Notes under the pieces: model-generated
The model's input: only the letters and a program-made list of their open reading frames with translations
Database searches by the model: none
Told to the model about the DNA's origin: nothing
Made by a program: the position numbers and the translations under genes
DNA from: Sinotaia quadrata
Lineage: Eukaryota > Mollusca > Gastropoda > Architaenioglossa > Viviparidae
Assembly: GCA_028829895.1 (NCBI GenBank)
Contig: CM054178.1
Span: forward strand, 88,594,058 to 88,658,057
DNA: 64,000 nt
Reading direction: 5' to 3'
Part shown: piece after piece, positions 1-11,814 of the stretch
How the letters are laid out: the number at the start of each line of letters is the position of its first letter
Numbering within the stretch: the first letter of the stretch is position 1

Positions 1-979
1 GTTTCAAAGGGTAATATAGCTTAGGTTATAATTATTTTGTGTGTGCAATGTCATTTACATTTTTCTGTTATTACTCTACCTAGTCATCTTTTATTTGCTA
101 GTAATGAAACTTTCTTTTAAAAATGCACTTTTCAATATTACTCAGTCTGACCAAGTGATATAAATAAATCTATATCATATGTATGACTATGAAACTTGTA
201 AGTCAAATTGTACATAGGCTGCTTTTTAATTTTATCAGTTTTATTATTCACTTTTTCATTATGTGTGCTACTTTTGTAATTGCAAAAAACCCCAAACCCC
301 TCCAAGGAATGAAAGGACAGCAAATGAATATCTGCAAAGAGCATAACCAAAAACATTTTAAAACAAAGAAAAAGCCATGGGGAAAACTAATACTTATCAG
401 TCAAAACAATAGGTGGAAACATCATAATAATAATTTTAAAGTAGTATTTAGAGATATAAGTTATATATAAGTATTTCTAAAATAATAAGATTAATAGACA
501 TTAACATTTTTTATTTTAACTTGTAATTCAATGCAAATAAAAATCCCTTTATCAACATTAACCGAGTTAATCCCAAATATAAAACCATATAGATAGTAGG
601 CCTAATTGATATAACACTTAACAGAAAAATACTTAGTTTAATATCCATTTACTGTTCAGTTATAAAATATTAGTCATGGAACACCAAAATAAGTCATACC
701 AAACTTAATTAAGAATATAAATTACCAGAGCATCTGCTCTACTCAAACTAATGCGCTTAATAATTACATACACCTTCATATTGATTTCTAACAAGTCACA
801 CATGTCCCTGTACATACTTCAGGTGTCAGATGGTAAGAACACAATCGATCTGTAATCCCGAATCGCAAAGTAGTTGCAGTAATAAAAAAGTAAAATACTA
901 AAAAGGTTTACGTATATTGTATTGTTAACATAGTGTAAAGTAGGTTTACATTTAACAACATAAATAAACTTAAGCTTAC
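1..979 (-). other. BPNT2: BPNT2 intron 1 (partial)
   Basis: AT-rich sequence downstream (on the minus strand) of the BPNT2 exon 1 splice donor. The donor GTAAGC reads on the minus strand from position 979. I see no second exon, no repeat array and no RNA gene here. The short open frames at 138-470 have no coding character. The next BPNT2 exon must lie left of the window. Confidence 0.7.
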
Positions 980-1300
980 ACGCATCCCTGGGTATGTCTT
1001 CGAAAAGCCATATACGATAGCTCTATGTGATTGAAGGTCTCCCTGCGTCAACATTTCGGCAGCTCCCTCTTTTGTTTTACCTTTTTCCTTGGCCTGAAGG
1101 CTTTGACTCTCGGCGATGGCACGAACCTTTTGTCCACCTCTCTTGGCCAGATCAATACTAACCGACAAAAGTCCTCTCATACTAACTCTGTCATCTTCTG
1201 CAAATTTTGGAATGCCGAAAATGTAAAAAAATATACAAACAAGTAGAATAATTGCAATGATTAATCCTGCAGGGTTCAGACGAACATTTGCTGGCGCCAT
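980..1300 (-). CDS. BPNT2: Golgi-resident PAP phosphatase BPNT2 (IMPAD1), first coding exon
   Basis: The exon encodes residues 1-107 of the Golgi 3'(2'),5'-bisphosphate nucleotidase. This enzyme hydrolyses 3'-phosphoadenosine 5'-phosphate, the by-product of sulfotransferases, to AMP. The start is MAPANVRLNPAG, like MAP.G.RL.P in the human protein. A hydrophobic signal-anchor follows at about residues 11-30, as expected of a type II Golgi protein. The conserved block KGKTKEGAAEMLTQGD (about residues 73-88) matches the family's N-terminal block KGKTREGAEDKMTSGD. The exon closes in phase 0 after the codon for Arg107 with donor GTAAGC; reading past it gives non-homologous sequence. The acidic metal-binding residues of the catalytic core lie in later exons outside the window. 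The gene is divergent from UBE2W with 202 bp between start codons. Identity is from remembered family sequence, not a search. Confidence 0.88.
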
Positions 1301-1502
1301 GCTGGCAACAGAATGTAAAGTTTTTAACCAGAACTTTTCGAACTTTCAGTAAATTTTAATAAGGCTATACACTGCAAACCGAAATAAATTAAAACTGTTA
1401 TTATATATACTGTTAGGTTTATACTGTTAAATATTACATAAATTGGTTTCTATATTACCGTACATGGTTACGAAACTATGGGTAAACAAACCGAATTTCA
1501 AG
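1301..1502. promoter_or_regulatory. Bidirectional promoter between BPNT2 and UBE2W
   Basis: This 202-bp gap separates the divergent start codons of two conserved housekeeping-type genes, so it must hold both 5' UTRs and the core promoter elements. The UBE2W start region reads CAAGATGGCCTCC, which contains the YY1-type core AAGATGGC overlapping the ATG. On the other strand the BPNT2 start reads AGCATGGCGCC, also with ATGGC. No well-placed TATA box stands out. Promoter function is inferred from arrangement only. Confidence 0.6.
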
Positions 1503-1517
1503 ATGGCCTCCATGGAA
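1503..1517 (+). CDS. UBE2W: UBE2W exon 1 (coding part)
   Basis: ATG GCC TCC ATG GAA followed by donor GTAAGT, phase 0. It encodes MASME against MASMQ in human UBE2W. This start is chosen because it restores the full 151-residue family length. The 5' UTR lies upstream in the shared promoter interval. Confidence 0.88.
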
Positions 1518-4500
1518 GTAAGTTATAAATGAATATATCACATATTAATTTATTGTCCAGCAACTACAGTCATATTTCATTGTTACAGTATCAGATGTGT
1601 TGTTTTGTTAATATTGTATATATATTTTAGAGATTTATAGTAATTTTAAAGTATTAAAAAGATATTTTTATGATGCAACCGGTAAGCCTAATTGTTATGA
1701 TTCTGGCTTTCTGATAACGATTGGAGACGTTTATTTGTTAGACTTATAGGGAATTTCCCGAATTTGTTTTCTTTGATCATTTATTTATTGTGCACCTGGA
1801 CTTATAGACCCTCATTGGATCCCATTGACATTATGCTTTTTTTTTTTTTTTTAAAACCATTATTTATTAAGGCTATTTTTAAATAACGTAGTGTTAGGAA
1901 CTTTTGTAACTATAGTATAGTATAACTATATGTGTTTAGATTTTTAGAACATTAGCCTACTGATTAAGGTTAACTTTAAGATAATGCAAAACACTTTACA
2001 TTGATTCATTATACTTTTGTTTGTGCTATGAAAAAGTGGTGTAAAACATGAAAGGAAAATTTTATTATTAAATAAATACTTAAAATGATTTATACTAATT
2101 ATAGCACTTAATTTACAGTTCGATTTATTGTGAATAACAAATTTAATAAGTTACACTGTGCAAGAAAAAAAAGAGGCTGTTAAAATATATTTTAAAAAAT
2201 ATTTCAGTTATAAACAACATTTCAGTATTTCTTTAAATTTTATTTAAATTGTTATTGTTAACTGTGTCAGTTCTGCCATGATCTTTCCTTAATAATAATA
2301 TTATTTTAAAACATTGTCCTTTATATTGTACATTCTTAAAAAGATTGTGTGTTGATTATATTTAAATTGAAATGCTTATCAAAATCAAACACCCATATAA
2401 TAATATATTCAAATAAATTACTTATCAAAGCATTCCCCCCCCCCCCCCAGTAGGTATCCTTTTGCCAGCATTAATAAGTAGATTTGGTGATTCAGATTTT
2501 TCAATCATAATCTTAAAATATCTTCCATATTTACAAAAAAAAAGATAAGATAATTGATAGTTATGTACTTTATGTTTTGAAGTTTTATTGAAGGAAAGAG
2601 TTCTGCCCATTCCCCCTCCCCCCCCCCCCACACACACATACCCTCCCCTAAAAGTAGATATTAAAAGTTATTGAAGTGATATTACATTTTTTAAAAGTGT
2701 GGATTAAATTTTATAAGAACAGATTATCCAACATAAGCCCATAAGTTATAATATCTAATATGGAACCCTTTCATATTACAGATAATGAGATATACAAATT
2801 CTATGGAAATGTGTGGCCATAAAGATGTGTTATGGTTATAAGCTGTGATTCTGTGAAGTTTTGATTTATACACAGAATAGATTGTTAGACATGTCATTTC
2901 TTCAGAACAGTAGATGACTTATTTGAGAAAGAAAAAATATGTCATTCTACTGCACTCCGATCATTTTGATATATACATTTGCAGTGTTGAAGAATAACAG
3001 ATTACCATAAGTCATAAAATAAATAAGTCAGCAGGCAGTAATTATCTCAGCAAACACCATTTTAATTTCACTTGCTGTTTTAACACATTCAATTGGTGGA
3101 GATAATACCTTTAAGTAATTTTCTTCTGATGTATTAATATCAATTAAAGGATGGGATTGGGAGGCAAATTCATGGTATAGGCAAATTCCAGGTTATGAAC
3201 AAGTTTCATTCTTTAAGTTGTTCATAGCCAGATTTTTTAAGTCAGATATTGTATGTAAATCGTTTGTATGTTGGTCCATTATGAACAAGAGTATGACTAT
3301 GAGACAGTCTAACATAGCACTTGATTCCTATACCTCTGTGATGCTTCTTTGTCTGTGGTTCATCTACACTGGAAGTACTCAAGTAGTTCATCTTAGTTTT
3401 TCAGTATGGAATGGATGTCACTTCAACAGAATTTGAAAAAAAGTGGATCTTATGGATTTATTTGTTTATGGCAAGTTGCCATAACTTGAGAGACCCATAA
3501 CCCATAACTTACAAGTGTTGTTTTTTTTAAAAAATAGCTTTATAATTCATTGATTTATAAGAAAATAGTTCTATACTTGACATCCAACTAAAACAGTAAC
3601 AGTGATTTTATAGGGTTTTCTTAAATTTTGTTTTCTTTCTTGTTGTCACATCAACTGATCAAGGTTTGATGACCCCCAAAGAGGCATCCTTTATTTAACT
3701 ATTCAGAAACATAAATTTATTAACCATTGTCAGAAGCTGTGTATATTTAAGCATTTCCCCTACACCCCCCCCCCCCCTACACACACACATTCATTTGCAT
3801 GCATACTGTTTAGTGTGAAATAATGTAGAAAAATCTTTTAATGGGTGCAGTACAAAAGGCCTAGTAAAAGTGGCTAATGTGCTGGAATTACATTATAATT
3901 CTGGCATGAAGCTTTTATTTTGCTGGCATCATTTTAAGTTACATTACATGTATGGTATTTGTTAGGATAAAATCTTATTTAAGTTAAAATAGTCCATTTT
4001 AATACTACTAGAAATATTAATAGTATAATAATACATATTACTTTATGATTATTTTTATGTCTCTTTATTATCTGTAAGCTTTTATTTTGGTATATTACAA
4101 CATCAGTAAATTAATCATCCATTGAGCACAATATTTAATAGATTTCTAATTGTTTCATTATTAGATGATTAAAACAAGTTCAGTATAAAAGTATATGTGC
4201 AATTATGTGTTTGTGCCTGCATTTATGGTTATGTATGTATGTATGTATGTTTGTGAGTGAGCTCATCTGATTATCAGATATTTTCTGAATGACAGAAAAG
4301 GCTGCAGAAAGAGCTACAGGCCATGACCAAAGATCCACCGCCTGGTGTTCAAGTTGACCAGGAAAGCTGCAGCAGATGTTTGAGCGAGTATGTACTTAGC
4401 ACAAGGGGCAAGACCAATTCTTAACACATTTCTTTAGTTCACAAATCAATAAAACATTAAAAGACAAGATTTTGTTTTTGTTTTTAAAATACATTTCATT

Positions 4501-7500
4501 CCAAACCAGCATTATAGTGGGTGCCACTTATTGTTGTTAATTTTGTCTTTCATTTCATGTTTTGATTCTGTTGAGTGACATTTCTAATTAACAAATTCAT
4601 ATGACTAGCACCTACTCTATTAGCAATTTAAGAAAAGTATACTATACCATACATTTGCACTTAATTAAAACTAAAGCCAGTACTCATGCAGGCAAATGTA
4701 AAGAATTTTTTTTAAAAGGAGAATCACTGAATAAAACAATATATATTGTTTATTTGAATTCAGTATATAAGTACTACACTAATAAGTAATATTGTATAAT
4801 TAAGTCTTCCTGTCGTTGTATGTATGAATATGTGCAAATGTATGCACTTACTTTGTTAAACAGGTGTTAGTTAATATACACATAGTTAAACTTCTTTTGA
4901 ATTGTCAATGCAAATCAGAAAGAGTTGTTTGATATTATGATAAGTGATAAGAGTAGTACTGATTGAAGTATGCAACATAACAACATACTTGTCACATTAT
5001 TAGAGTATGGAAGCCCTTTAGCAAAGTGGTCACACAAAACAGAAAAGAAATGTGTTGGGCTGAATAAATGAATACTGTTACTTATTGCAAATTGGTTTAC
5101 ATTTCATGCTTAATATAATGTGTTGTTATGAAAGGTAGTTTAATACAGTCACCATATGTAAATTTATATAATTTGAAAATTTTATTTATTAATATTAATT
5201 ATTATCAGTATATGTGTACCGCCATGACATTTATCATTTATCTTGTAAAGTTATAAACATTATTATTGATTGCTGCAGATTTTTATCAGAGGTCAAATAA
5301 TGCATATAAACCTGTAAATATATGCATCTCCAAATGAGGTATCTTACACACATATGTATGTGCGTGCGATTTCATGAGTTAATATAGCTGTGAAGATTTG
5401 TTTCTTGATTTACTCCATGCATATACCACTGAATTTAAAATGAAACAAAGTGAAGATTCATTAGTTGCTTTGCTTGATTCAGGTATAATAACAAAGCCAT
5501 GAAGACTCATTTAGTGCTTATTTGATGCAGGTTAATGAGTAATGTAAACTTATTTGTTGATTTACTTGATGCAGGTATTATGAGTAATGGAGGCAGGTGT
5601 AATGAGTAATGAAGTCATGAACACTCACTTGTTGCTTTGATTTGGTGCAGATATATGAATAATGAAGGAAGGTGTGAGGAGTAATGAAAACTCATTTGTT
5701 GCTTGAGTTAGTGCAGGTTTTATGAATAATGAAGGAAGGTGTGATGAGTAGTGAAGTCATGAAGACTCATTTGTTGCTTTACCTGATGCAGGTGGACTGT
5801 GTTTCTTGAGGGAGCCAAAGGCACACTGTATGAAGGAGAGAAATTCCAACTACAGTTTAAATTTGGGTCAAAATATCCATTTGATTCTCCACAGGTGGGC
5901 TTACTAATAACTCTTATAGTATACTTTAAGTTTAAATAGATGAAAGAAACGTAATATTTATTATTAGTAGTATTTATTTATTGTCACTTTTATTAAATCT
6001 TGCATACATATTCAGTTGGACAGTGGTGATTACTAGTTTTGCAATTTTTATGAATTACTGGTTGGTGTTTTATTACTTTTAAAGAACTGTTACAGTGAAG
6101 AAGCAGATAACCCAAATAATATCTAATTTATAATTTTTGTATTTTATTTATATATGTTGTTTGTTAAAATTAAAAAAAAGGTTATTTTCAAGATAATTTA
6201 ATATATTTATAGTTCATTTCAAGTAGCTCAGGCCTGATAATTTGGGGTTGGGGGATAACTTAAAAGTGTAACATAACAGATCATATGAAATGGAAATTTC
6301 CAGGCATGTTTTCAAAGCACTGAAGTTTTAGCACTTGAAAATAGTTATTTTTGAAGATTTATTAAATGGAAATCTCAGGGCCTGTATTTGCTAAAAGTAT
6401 TCAGTCTGGTACCTAATATTGTAAATGTACTAAAATTCCGTACCAAATACAGAGTACATATGTGATGCTGTCTGGGAAAACCTGGCTACAGTCACTAAAA
6501 TTGATTTTGCGCTACAGCCATTTGTAGTTGTTTACTCCCCTTTGATAGTCCAGGGAGGTATGTACTTTGAGATTCTGAACTTATAAAAAACCCACTTTTG
6601 AATTTTTTTCACTTTAGCTGGGTTTTCTCAGACAGCATCACATATTATCTAAATTTGTAGTCTACTGACTTCAGGTAAACTCCATGACCAAATACATTGC
6701 ACTTGTACCTAAATTTGTAGTCTACTGACTTCAGGTAAACTCCATGACCAAATACATTGCACTTGTACCTAAATTTGTAGTGTGCTGCCTTCATGTAAAC
6801 TCCATGACAAATACAGTGCATGTGAATCAAGCTTATATTTTTCTATAATGATGCTGTTACATGTTAGATCAGTGGTTTTCAACCTTTTTACACCTGCAGA
6901 CTGGTGAAAATAGGAGAAATATTTCACAGACTGCTAAGGCAGAAATAAAAACTATTATTTTTATAGTATTTTTGTATTGGTTGTTAAATCAAATATTATA
7001 AAATCAAAATTCCATAGTTATTTAAAATAACCGGAAATAAGCAGTAAAAAAAAAATGCTAATAATAGAATGTCTTGAACTTTGATAAAGCAATATTTAAT
7101 TCAAATAAAGTTAGTGGAAAATCTGCTGCTGCATCTTTGCTAGAAAAATTGGTAATCATTGCTGCAGCATTGTTTCTGAGAGACAAAGCATTGCATTGAC
7201 ATCCATTCAGTTTCTCTGTTTGATTTTTATGACTGATAGGGGTCTTTTGCATTCTATTTCTTGTTAACTTTTTAAGATATCAATAGAAATAAGAATTATT
7301 GTTTGGTAAAAGTCATTGCTTTTCTTAGAAACAAATGAATCCTATTGCTTGACAACTACTACTGAGCTAGATTTTCTAAAAGCATTGAGGTTTAGCAATA
7401 TACTGGTAAAGTTTTCATTTCAGATTTCTGACAGTTCTTGACTCATGAAAAGGGGTTCATTAGTGTAGCATAAGATGTTTGCTTGTTTTTGTAAGAATGT

Positions 7501-10500
7501 GGATGAACGTGATATTAAAGAAGGCATTTAGAAAATTAATAAACTTACTGAAAAAAGTCTACATTTTAAAAGATTTAAAACAAAAATAAATTGTTTTGCT
7601 TTGTGCAGGTTGTCTTCTTGGGCCCAAATATTCCAGTCCACCCTCATGTATACAGCAATGGTCATATATGTCTTTCTATTCTGACTGAAGACTGGTCCCC
7701 AGCTCTGTCTGTTCAGTCTGTGTGCCTCAGCATTGTCAGTATGCTGTCTAGCTGTACAGAAAAGGTATTTTAAGGAACACAAATTCCTCCATGCATTCAC
7801 CTTAGGTTTGTTGTTCACATTATTTGATGATTATTGTCCGGATTGCTCTACGTGTCACTTGGACTTATTTTAGGTTTCTTAGAGACATGATTTGATGATT
7901 ATTGTCCGGATTGCTCGACGTGTCACTTGGACTTATTTTAGGTTTCTTAGAGACATGATTTGATGATTATTGTCTGGAATACTCAACATGCCACTTGGAC
8001 TTACTTTAGGCTTCTTAGCATCATAATTTGATGAATATTATTTGGAATACTCCAATGTGTCATTTAGATTTACTTTAGGTTTCTTAGTGATGAGATTTGG
8101 CGAATATTGTCTAGATTATTCTGTATGCTTTGGACATTATGTGGGTTTAACTTTTACATTTTTGCTTATAAATAATTCAAAGGATTTTGTCTGGATTATA
8201 CAGTATGCTTTTTGCATTACAAGAGTTGATCATAAATTTGATAGTTTTGTAATTCAGTGAATTAGTTTGATCTTTCTCTATTATTCTACATGCTTCTTTT
8301 GTCATATGGGTTTGTGTTATGTTTTATGATCATTTGATTTGGAGACAACACTCAATGCAGTGTCTGATATTGATTTCTGGAATGCATCAATGACACATTC
8401 AGAATGATATGTTGGTTTAACACATAGATAAAATAAAGTGTGAGAACTAAAAGGTTACAATGAAGAGGTTGGAATTAACAACAGCTTTCCTGATTTATAA
8501 GCAAAATACTTGACCTCATTATTAGTGTTATTTTGCATTTATTCTTTGGTTATTGTTGTATTTAGTGTGTGATTGTCCAAGGATAACTGAATTACATTTA
8601 TGAAAACTTTTTGGCCTGTTAAAAAAAAAAAAAAGAAGTAGACACCAATCAAAGAGGTCATTTTTCTGATTTTTTTCATGTGTCATTGATTGCAAAACAA
8701 TATATCAGTTGAATAGATAACTGCTAAAATATTTGCTTTGTCATTGATAATAAATTAAAATTGCAAAGATACATTTCTCTTTCCTGTCTATATTTCTTTG
8801 TAAATAAAAAAAACATTGTGTAAAATTAATAGATTTTACCAGGCCTATTCTACCTGTCTGTTGTCATTATATTTAAACTAAACCCAGGTATAATTAAATT
8901 AAAATAGATTAAACTGTTTTTGAAGAAAATAATAATCATAGATTATTGCTGACGATAATTAGCACAGGTATATAAAAAGTTTTATATCTATCTAATTAGT
9001 ACAGGTATATACAGTTTTATATCTATCACTGCCATCAAAATGATGACCTACAGAGAAACAAAAGCCTATTGGCACTCATAGTGTACATCTAGTACACAAG
9101 ACCATCAAGCAGTCATTAATATTAATCTGCCAAACTTTGTAATATTTCTTTGTTCATTTATGTGTGTTTAAAATTTACCAGATTTTTGCTCAGCTTAGGT
9201 CAAAATAAACAGCACAAACTTCCAAACGATACTAATTCCAATGGGTTTTATGGAAATTTATATTTCCAATGATATTCAGTGGATTAATGCTATAGTTTAA
9301 AATACCAGTATTTGAGTATGTCTTGTCTCATTTGTTTGTAAATAGTACAGTTTCGAGTTAATATAATTGACTTTATGAGCTAATCATATTAAGTGTTTGT
9401 ACTGAGATTAAGTCTTTTGTCCATTATTCAGTTTAAAAAAAATATTTATAAAGTTTATAATTTAGAAGAAAAGTAGATACTATTTTTGAATATAATATTA
9501 GCATTTTATGTAGTAAGTTAGAAATTTTCTCATTTATTTCAGTACCACATTTTGCTACAATTGGCCACAGACACCACACAAAATGACACCTTAATTTGAT
9601 ACTACATCTGATATAGTCACTCTAAATGTAAATAAAAATAATGATTTTTATTTTTGTCTTTAGATTTTATTAGAGATAGCATGTTGAATTTAATAAAAGC
9701 AACATTATTGGTGTATTTTAGTTTACTGTTATGAAATAAAATATTTATGTCAGTGACCCTCTTTTGTCACTAGTTTCAAAATGATCCATTATATGTGTAT
9801 ATAAGGAAAAATCTGTCAATTACAATTTTTAAATACTTTTGAAATAAGTTTTAAAGTTTTCTCAACCACCCCCTCCCCCCAAATAAAAAAAAAATCACAT
9901 GTACAAAATGATAAAATCACATGAATTCTTGCTTTAACAAAATATTATACTTAATAACAAGACTTATCAGTAATAATAGGCAGCCTAGAAATTATTTCTT
10001 GTTAGATTATATTCTGGTTGATATACTGAACTTACCAAAATAGTATTATGCAACTGTTGACAGATGTCCTTTGTTGTAGCATGTATTTGGATGCCAGCAT
10101 TGTATAGCACAGAAAGGATTAAAGGAGAGGCTTCCAGAGTATTATTCTTTGTTTTTTTTTTAAATTGTAGCATATTTCCATTGTTGTAGCATGTATATTG
10201 GGAAAATACCATTGCTTTATAGCACCGAAGTGTTAAAGGAGAGGTTTTACCATATTTTCACTGTTGTAGCGTTTATATAAAGTATACCGTATTTCCACTG
10301 TTGTAGCATTTATTTTAATGGGACAATGTCAGTGCTTTGCAGAAATGAATGAGTTAAAGATAAGTTTAGCAAAGAATTATTCTCAAAAGTTTATATAAAT
10401 TGTGAGATTAACAGGGAGGCACAACTACATGATTCTTTCAGAAATATCATGTTACAGTTTCTGAATTGCTCTTATTGACTATCCCTTAATGTATCACTGT

Positions 10501-10643
10501 TTAATAAATGTCTGTATCCTCATAGATTTCTTACCAAGATGAATAATTTCTGTTAATTACTTTATATGTTTTTTTTTAAAGTATAAAACTGAAATAAAAA
10601 AGATTAAGCTTAAGCATTTCTAATACCATACACATAAAACAAA

Positions 10644-10717
<74 letters not shown>

Positions 10718-11814
10718 AACAAAAAAACCACAGTACAATACAGAACCAAAATGTTTAGCTAATTAACCTTACCCGAACAATAACATTTAACAAATTAACA
10801 GTGAGAATATGCAGTTAATACTGTTTTGTGATAACAGATGAAATTTCTTCTTTACAATATTCTATAAAATATTTTGAAATTTCCTGTTCAGTTTGATTTT
10901 ATATAACGTGGTTTGGCAGTTTTGTAGATATTCATAATTTGTCTACAGAAGCGGCCACCAGACAATGCAATCTATGTAAAGACCTGTAGCAGTAATCCCA
11001 AGAAGACAAGATGGTGGTACCATGGTAAGGAAAATGTAGACACAATCAACTCTCACTTTGCAAGGATGATGGAAAAGAAAGTCTCATGGATAAGATCCAA
11101 AACATGATTGTTGCAGAACATTACAATAAAACATAAAGTAATCTATAAGTGAGGTGTAAATAATCTGAGATATACAGAACACAATTTAATACAGTTTTTT
11201 GATATTGCCTACATTATGATACAAATTATATAGGCTACACAAATCTCAAAATATAAAACATACAGTAATGTCATGGTGTAATAGATGAGTCAGAACTGAG
11301 ATATTGCAACATTCCAGTGGTCTCTTTATTGTGAAAGACAGAAGTGAACATTTTGCACTTACTGAGTTGTTTGTATTAATCATTAATTTTTTCCCCTCTT
11401 TCTTAGTTTTGTGATTTTATTTCCTGTACCTGATATATAATAGTCCTCATATTAAACAAGTTTCTTTTGACATAGACTTTTGTCTTGATGTATCTGAGTT
11501 CCTCCCACCCTCCCTTTTTTTTTTTAAAAAGAGCCATGACAAATATTATAAAGATATGCAAGAATATTTCTCACCAAATTTAATATTGAACACCTATTTA
11601 AAAGAAAGGTTTATTGAGTTATTCAAAAAATAAAGATTTAAATTTTAAGACTTAATTTTTTTACAGTTATCAAATTTTAATTTGAAATAATACATTTATT
11701 TAAATACAAAATGTTTGTTCTTATTTTTCTCCAGCACCCCTTTGACCCATTCAAAGTTGTAGCAGGGCTGAAACTTTCATTGCTTTTTTTCATTCTGCAG
11801 ATGACAGTGTATGA
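1503..11814 (+). CDS. UBE2W: Ubiquitin-conjugating enzyme E2 W, complete six-exon gene
   Basis: CDS = join(1503..1517, 4296..4387, 5792..5894, 7609..7764, 10949..11024, 11801..11814); 456 nt including TGA, giving 151 residues as in human UBE2W. Every intron is GT..AG and all phases fit. UBE2W is the E2 that puts a first ubiquitin on the alpha-amino group of substrates with disordered N-termini, working with RING/U-box ligases such as CHIP. The UBC fold is intact: start MASM, then [22 protein letters not shown] and YPFDSPQ. The catalytic loop is [15 protein letters not shown] with Cys91, and with HPH instead of the usual HPN, which is typical of this E2. After that comes [16 protein letters not shown], and the family-specific tail with WWYHD (Trp144, Trp145) ends in DDSV. 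Exons are small and introns 1.4-3.2 kb. It is divergent from BPNT2. Identity is very secure; the tiny first and last exons rest on splice signals plus family length. Confidence 0.95.
1518..4295 (+). other. UBE2W: UBE2W intron 1
   Basis: A 2.8-kb AT-rich intron with donor GTAAGT and acceptor GACAG. It holds three poly(dC) tracts of 12-14 bases (2435-2448, 2618-2629, 3765-3777), two of them running into short CA repeats, and a short TATG microsatellite near 4230. No exon-like open frame was found; the ORFs at 2425-2637 and 3218-3436 lack family resemblance. Confidence 0.75.
4296..4387 (+). CDS. UBE2W: UBE2W exon 2
   Basis: 92 nt, enters in phase 0 and leaves in phase 2 (donor GTATGT). It encodes helix 1 of the UBC fold ([10 protein letters not shown]) and the DPPPG turn. 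The less conserved segment after DPPPG is Cys-rich here (SCSRC), unlike the human sequence. Confidence 0.93.
5464..5791 (+). repeat. Degenerate tandem repeats carrying copies of the exon-3 splice acceptor
   Basis: About five to six diverged copies (roughly 45-90 bp spacing) of a block with the parts GAAGACTCATTTGTTGCTTT, a pyrimidine/T-rich run, (T)GATGCAGGT or GTGCAG, and AATGAGTAATGAAG. Acceptor-like ends occur near 5487, 5530, 5574, 5650 and 5717. The last copy ends in the authentic 3' splice site of UBE2W exon 3 (TTTACCTGATGCAG, AG at 5790-5791). The real acceptor is therefore one member of the repeat family. Confidence 0.8.
5792..5894 (+). CDS. UBE2W: UBE2W exon 3
   Basis: 103 nt, enters in phase 2 (GA from exon 2 plus G gives Glu, then Trp) and leaves in phase 0 before GTGGGC. 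It encodes the beta-strands with [11 protein letters not shown] and KYPFDSPQ, among the most conserved E2 segments. The acceptor lies at the end of a repeat array. Confidence 0.94.
6648..6822 (+). repeat. 60-bp tandem repeat, three copies
   Basis: Three copies of a 60-bp unit containing AAATTTGTAG, TCTACTGACTTCAGGTAAAC and CCATGACCAAATACA. Copies 1 and 2 are virtually identical; copy 3 has diverged. The unit length is a multiple of three, so a minus-strand frame stays open through the array. That is a by-product, not evidence of a gene. Confidence 0.9.
6871..6950 (+). mobile_element. hAT-type transposon end-like sequence
   Basis: The sequence CAGTGGTTTTCAACCTTTT followed by a degenerate GCAGACTGGTGAAAAT segment resembles the terminal inverted repeat and subterminal region of hAT non-autonomous elements (typical start CAGTGGTTCTCAACC). 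I could not find the matching inverted end or a clean 8-bp target duplication, so extent and identity are uncertain. Confidence 0.35.
7609..7764 (+). CDS. UBE2W: UBE2W exon 4 (catalytic exon)
   Basis: 156 nt, phase 0 to phase 0, encoding residues 71-122. It holds the HPH triad position, the active-site Cys91 in GHICLSIL, and [20 protein letters not shown]. Nearly identical to the human exon at protein level. Donor GTATTT is weak but follows the conserved EK codons exactly. Confidence 0.96.
7822..8230 (+). repeat. 68-bp tandem repeat in UBE2W intron 4
   Basis: Starting some 60 bp after exon 4, about five to six copies of a unit of about 68 bp (TTTGATGATTATTGTCCGGA, TGTCACTTGGACTTATTTTA, GGTTTCTTAGAGACATGA). 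The first two copies are almost identical; later copies decay progressively to the right. Confidence 0.85.
10055..10310 (+). repeat. Degenerate direct repeats in intron 4
   Basis: Partial copies of a unit with TTGTTGTAGCATGTAT, TATAGCAC, and GTTAAAGGAGAGG or ATTAAAGGAGAGG recur near 10070, 10185 and 10265-10310. The copies are unequal in length and diverged. Confidence 0.65.
10647..10715 (+). repeat. (CA)n microsatellite
   Basis: An uninterrupted dinucleotide run of about 34 CA units inside UBE2W intron 4. Confidence 0.97.
10949..11024 (+). CDS. UBE2W: UBE2W exon 5
   Basis: 76 nt, phase 0 in and phase 1 out (CATG before GTAAGG). It encodes RPPDNAIYV and [10 protein letters not shown], the C-terminal helix region and the double-tryptophan signature specific to UBE2W. 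Confidence 0.95.
11801..11814 (+). CDS. UBE2W: UBE2W exon 6 (terminal coding part)
   Basis: The acceptor TTTTTTTCATTCTGCAG is followed by AT GAC AGT GTA TGA. Joined to the G from exon 5, the protein ends DDSV; human UBE2W ends DDTC. Phase, position and residue pattern all agree. Confidence 0.85.

Larger units (their letters stand above)
5895..7608 (+). other. UBE2W: UBE2W intron 3
   Basis: A 1.7-kb intron. It contains the three-copy 60-bp array at 6648-6822 and a sequence resembling a hAT-type transposon end near 6871. Otherwise it is AT-rich unique sequence. Acceptor TTTGTGCAG. Confidence 0.75.
8231..10948 (+). other. UBE2W: Rest of UBE2W intron 4
   Basis: AT-rich intron with no exon-like frame. 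It includes a short duplicated segment around 8960-9030, a degenerate repeat at 10055-10310 and a long CA microsatellite at 10647-10715. The acceptor of exon 5 is TTTGTCTACAG. Confidence 0.7.

Noticed and set aside
6645..6830. Short repetitive minus-strand protein
   Set aside because: Translation of a 60-bp tandem repeat; no start context or homology.
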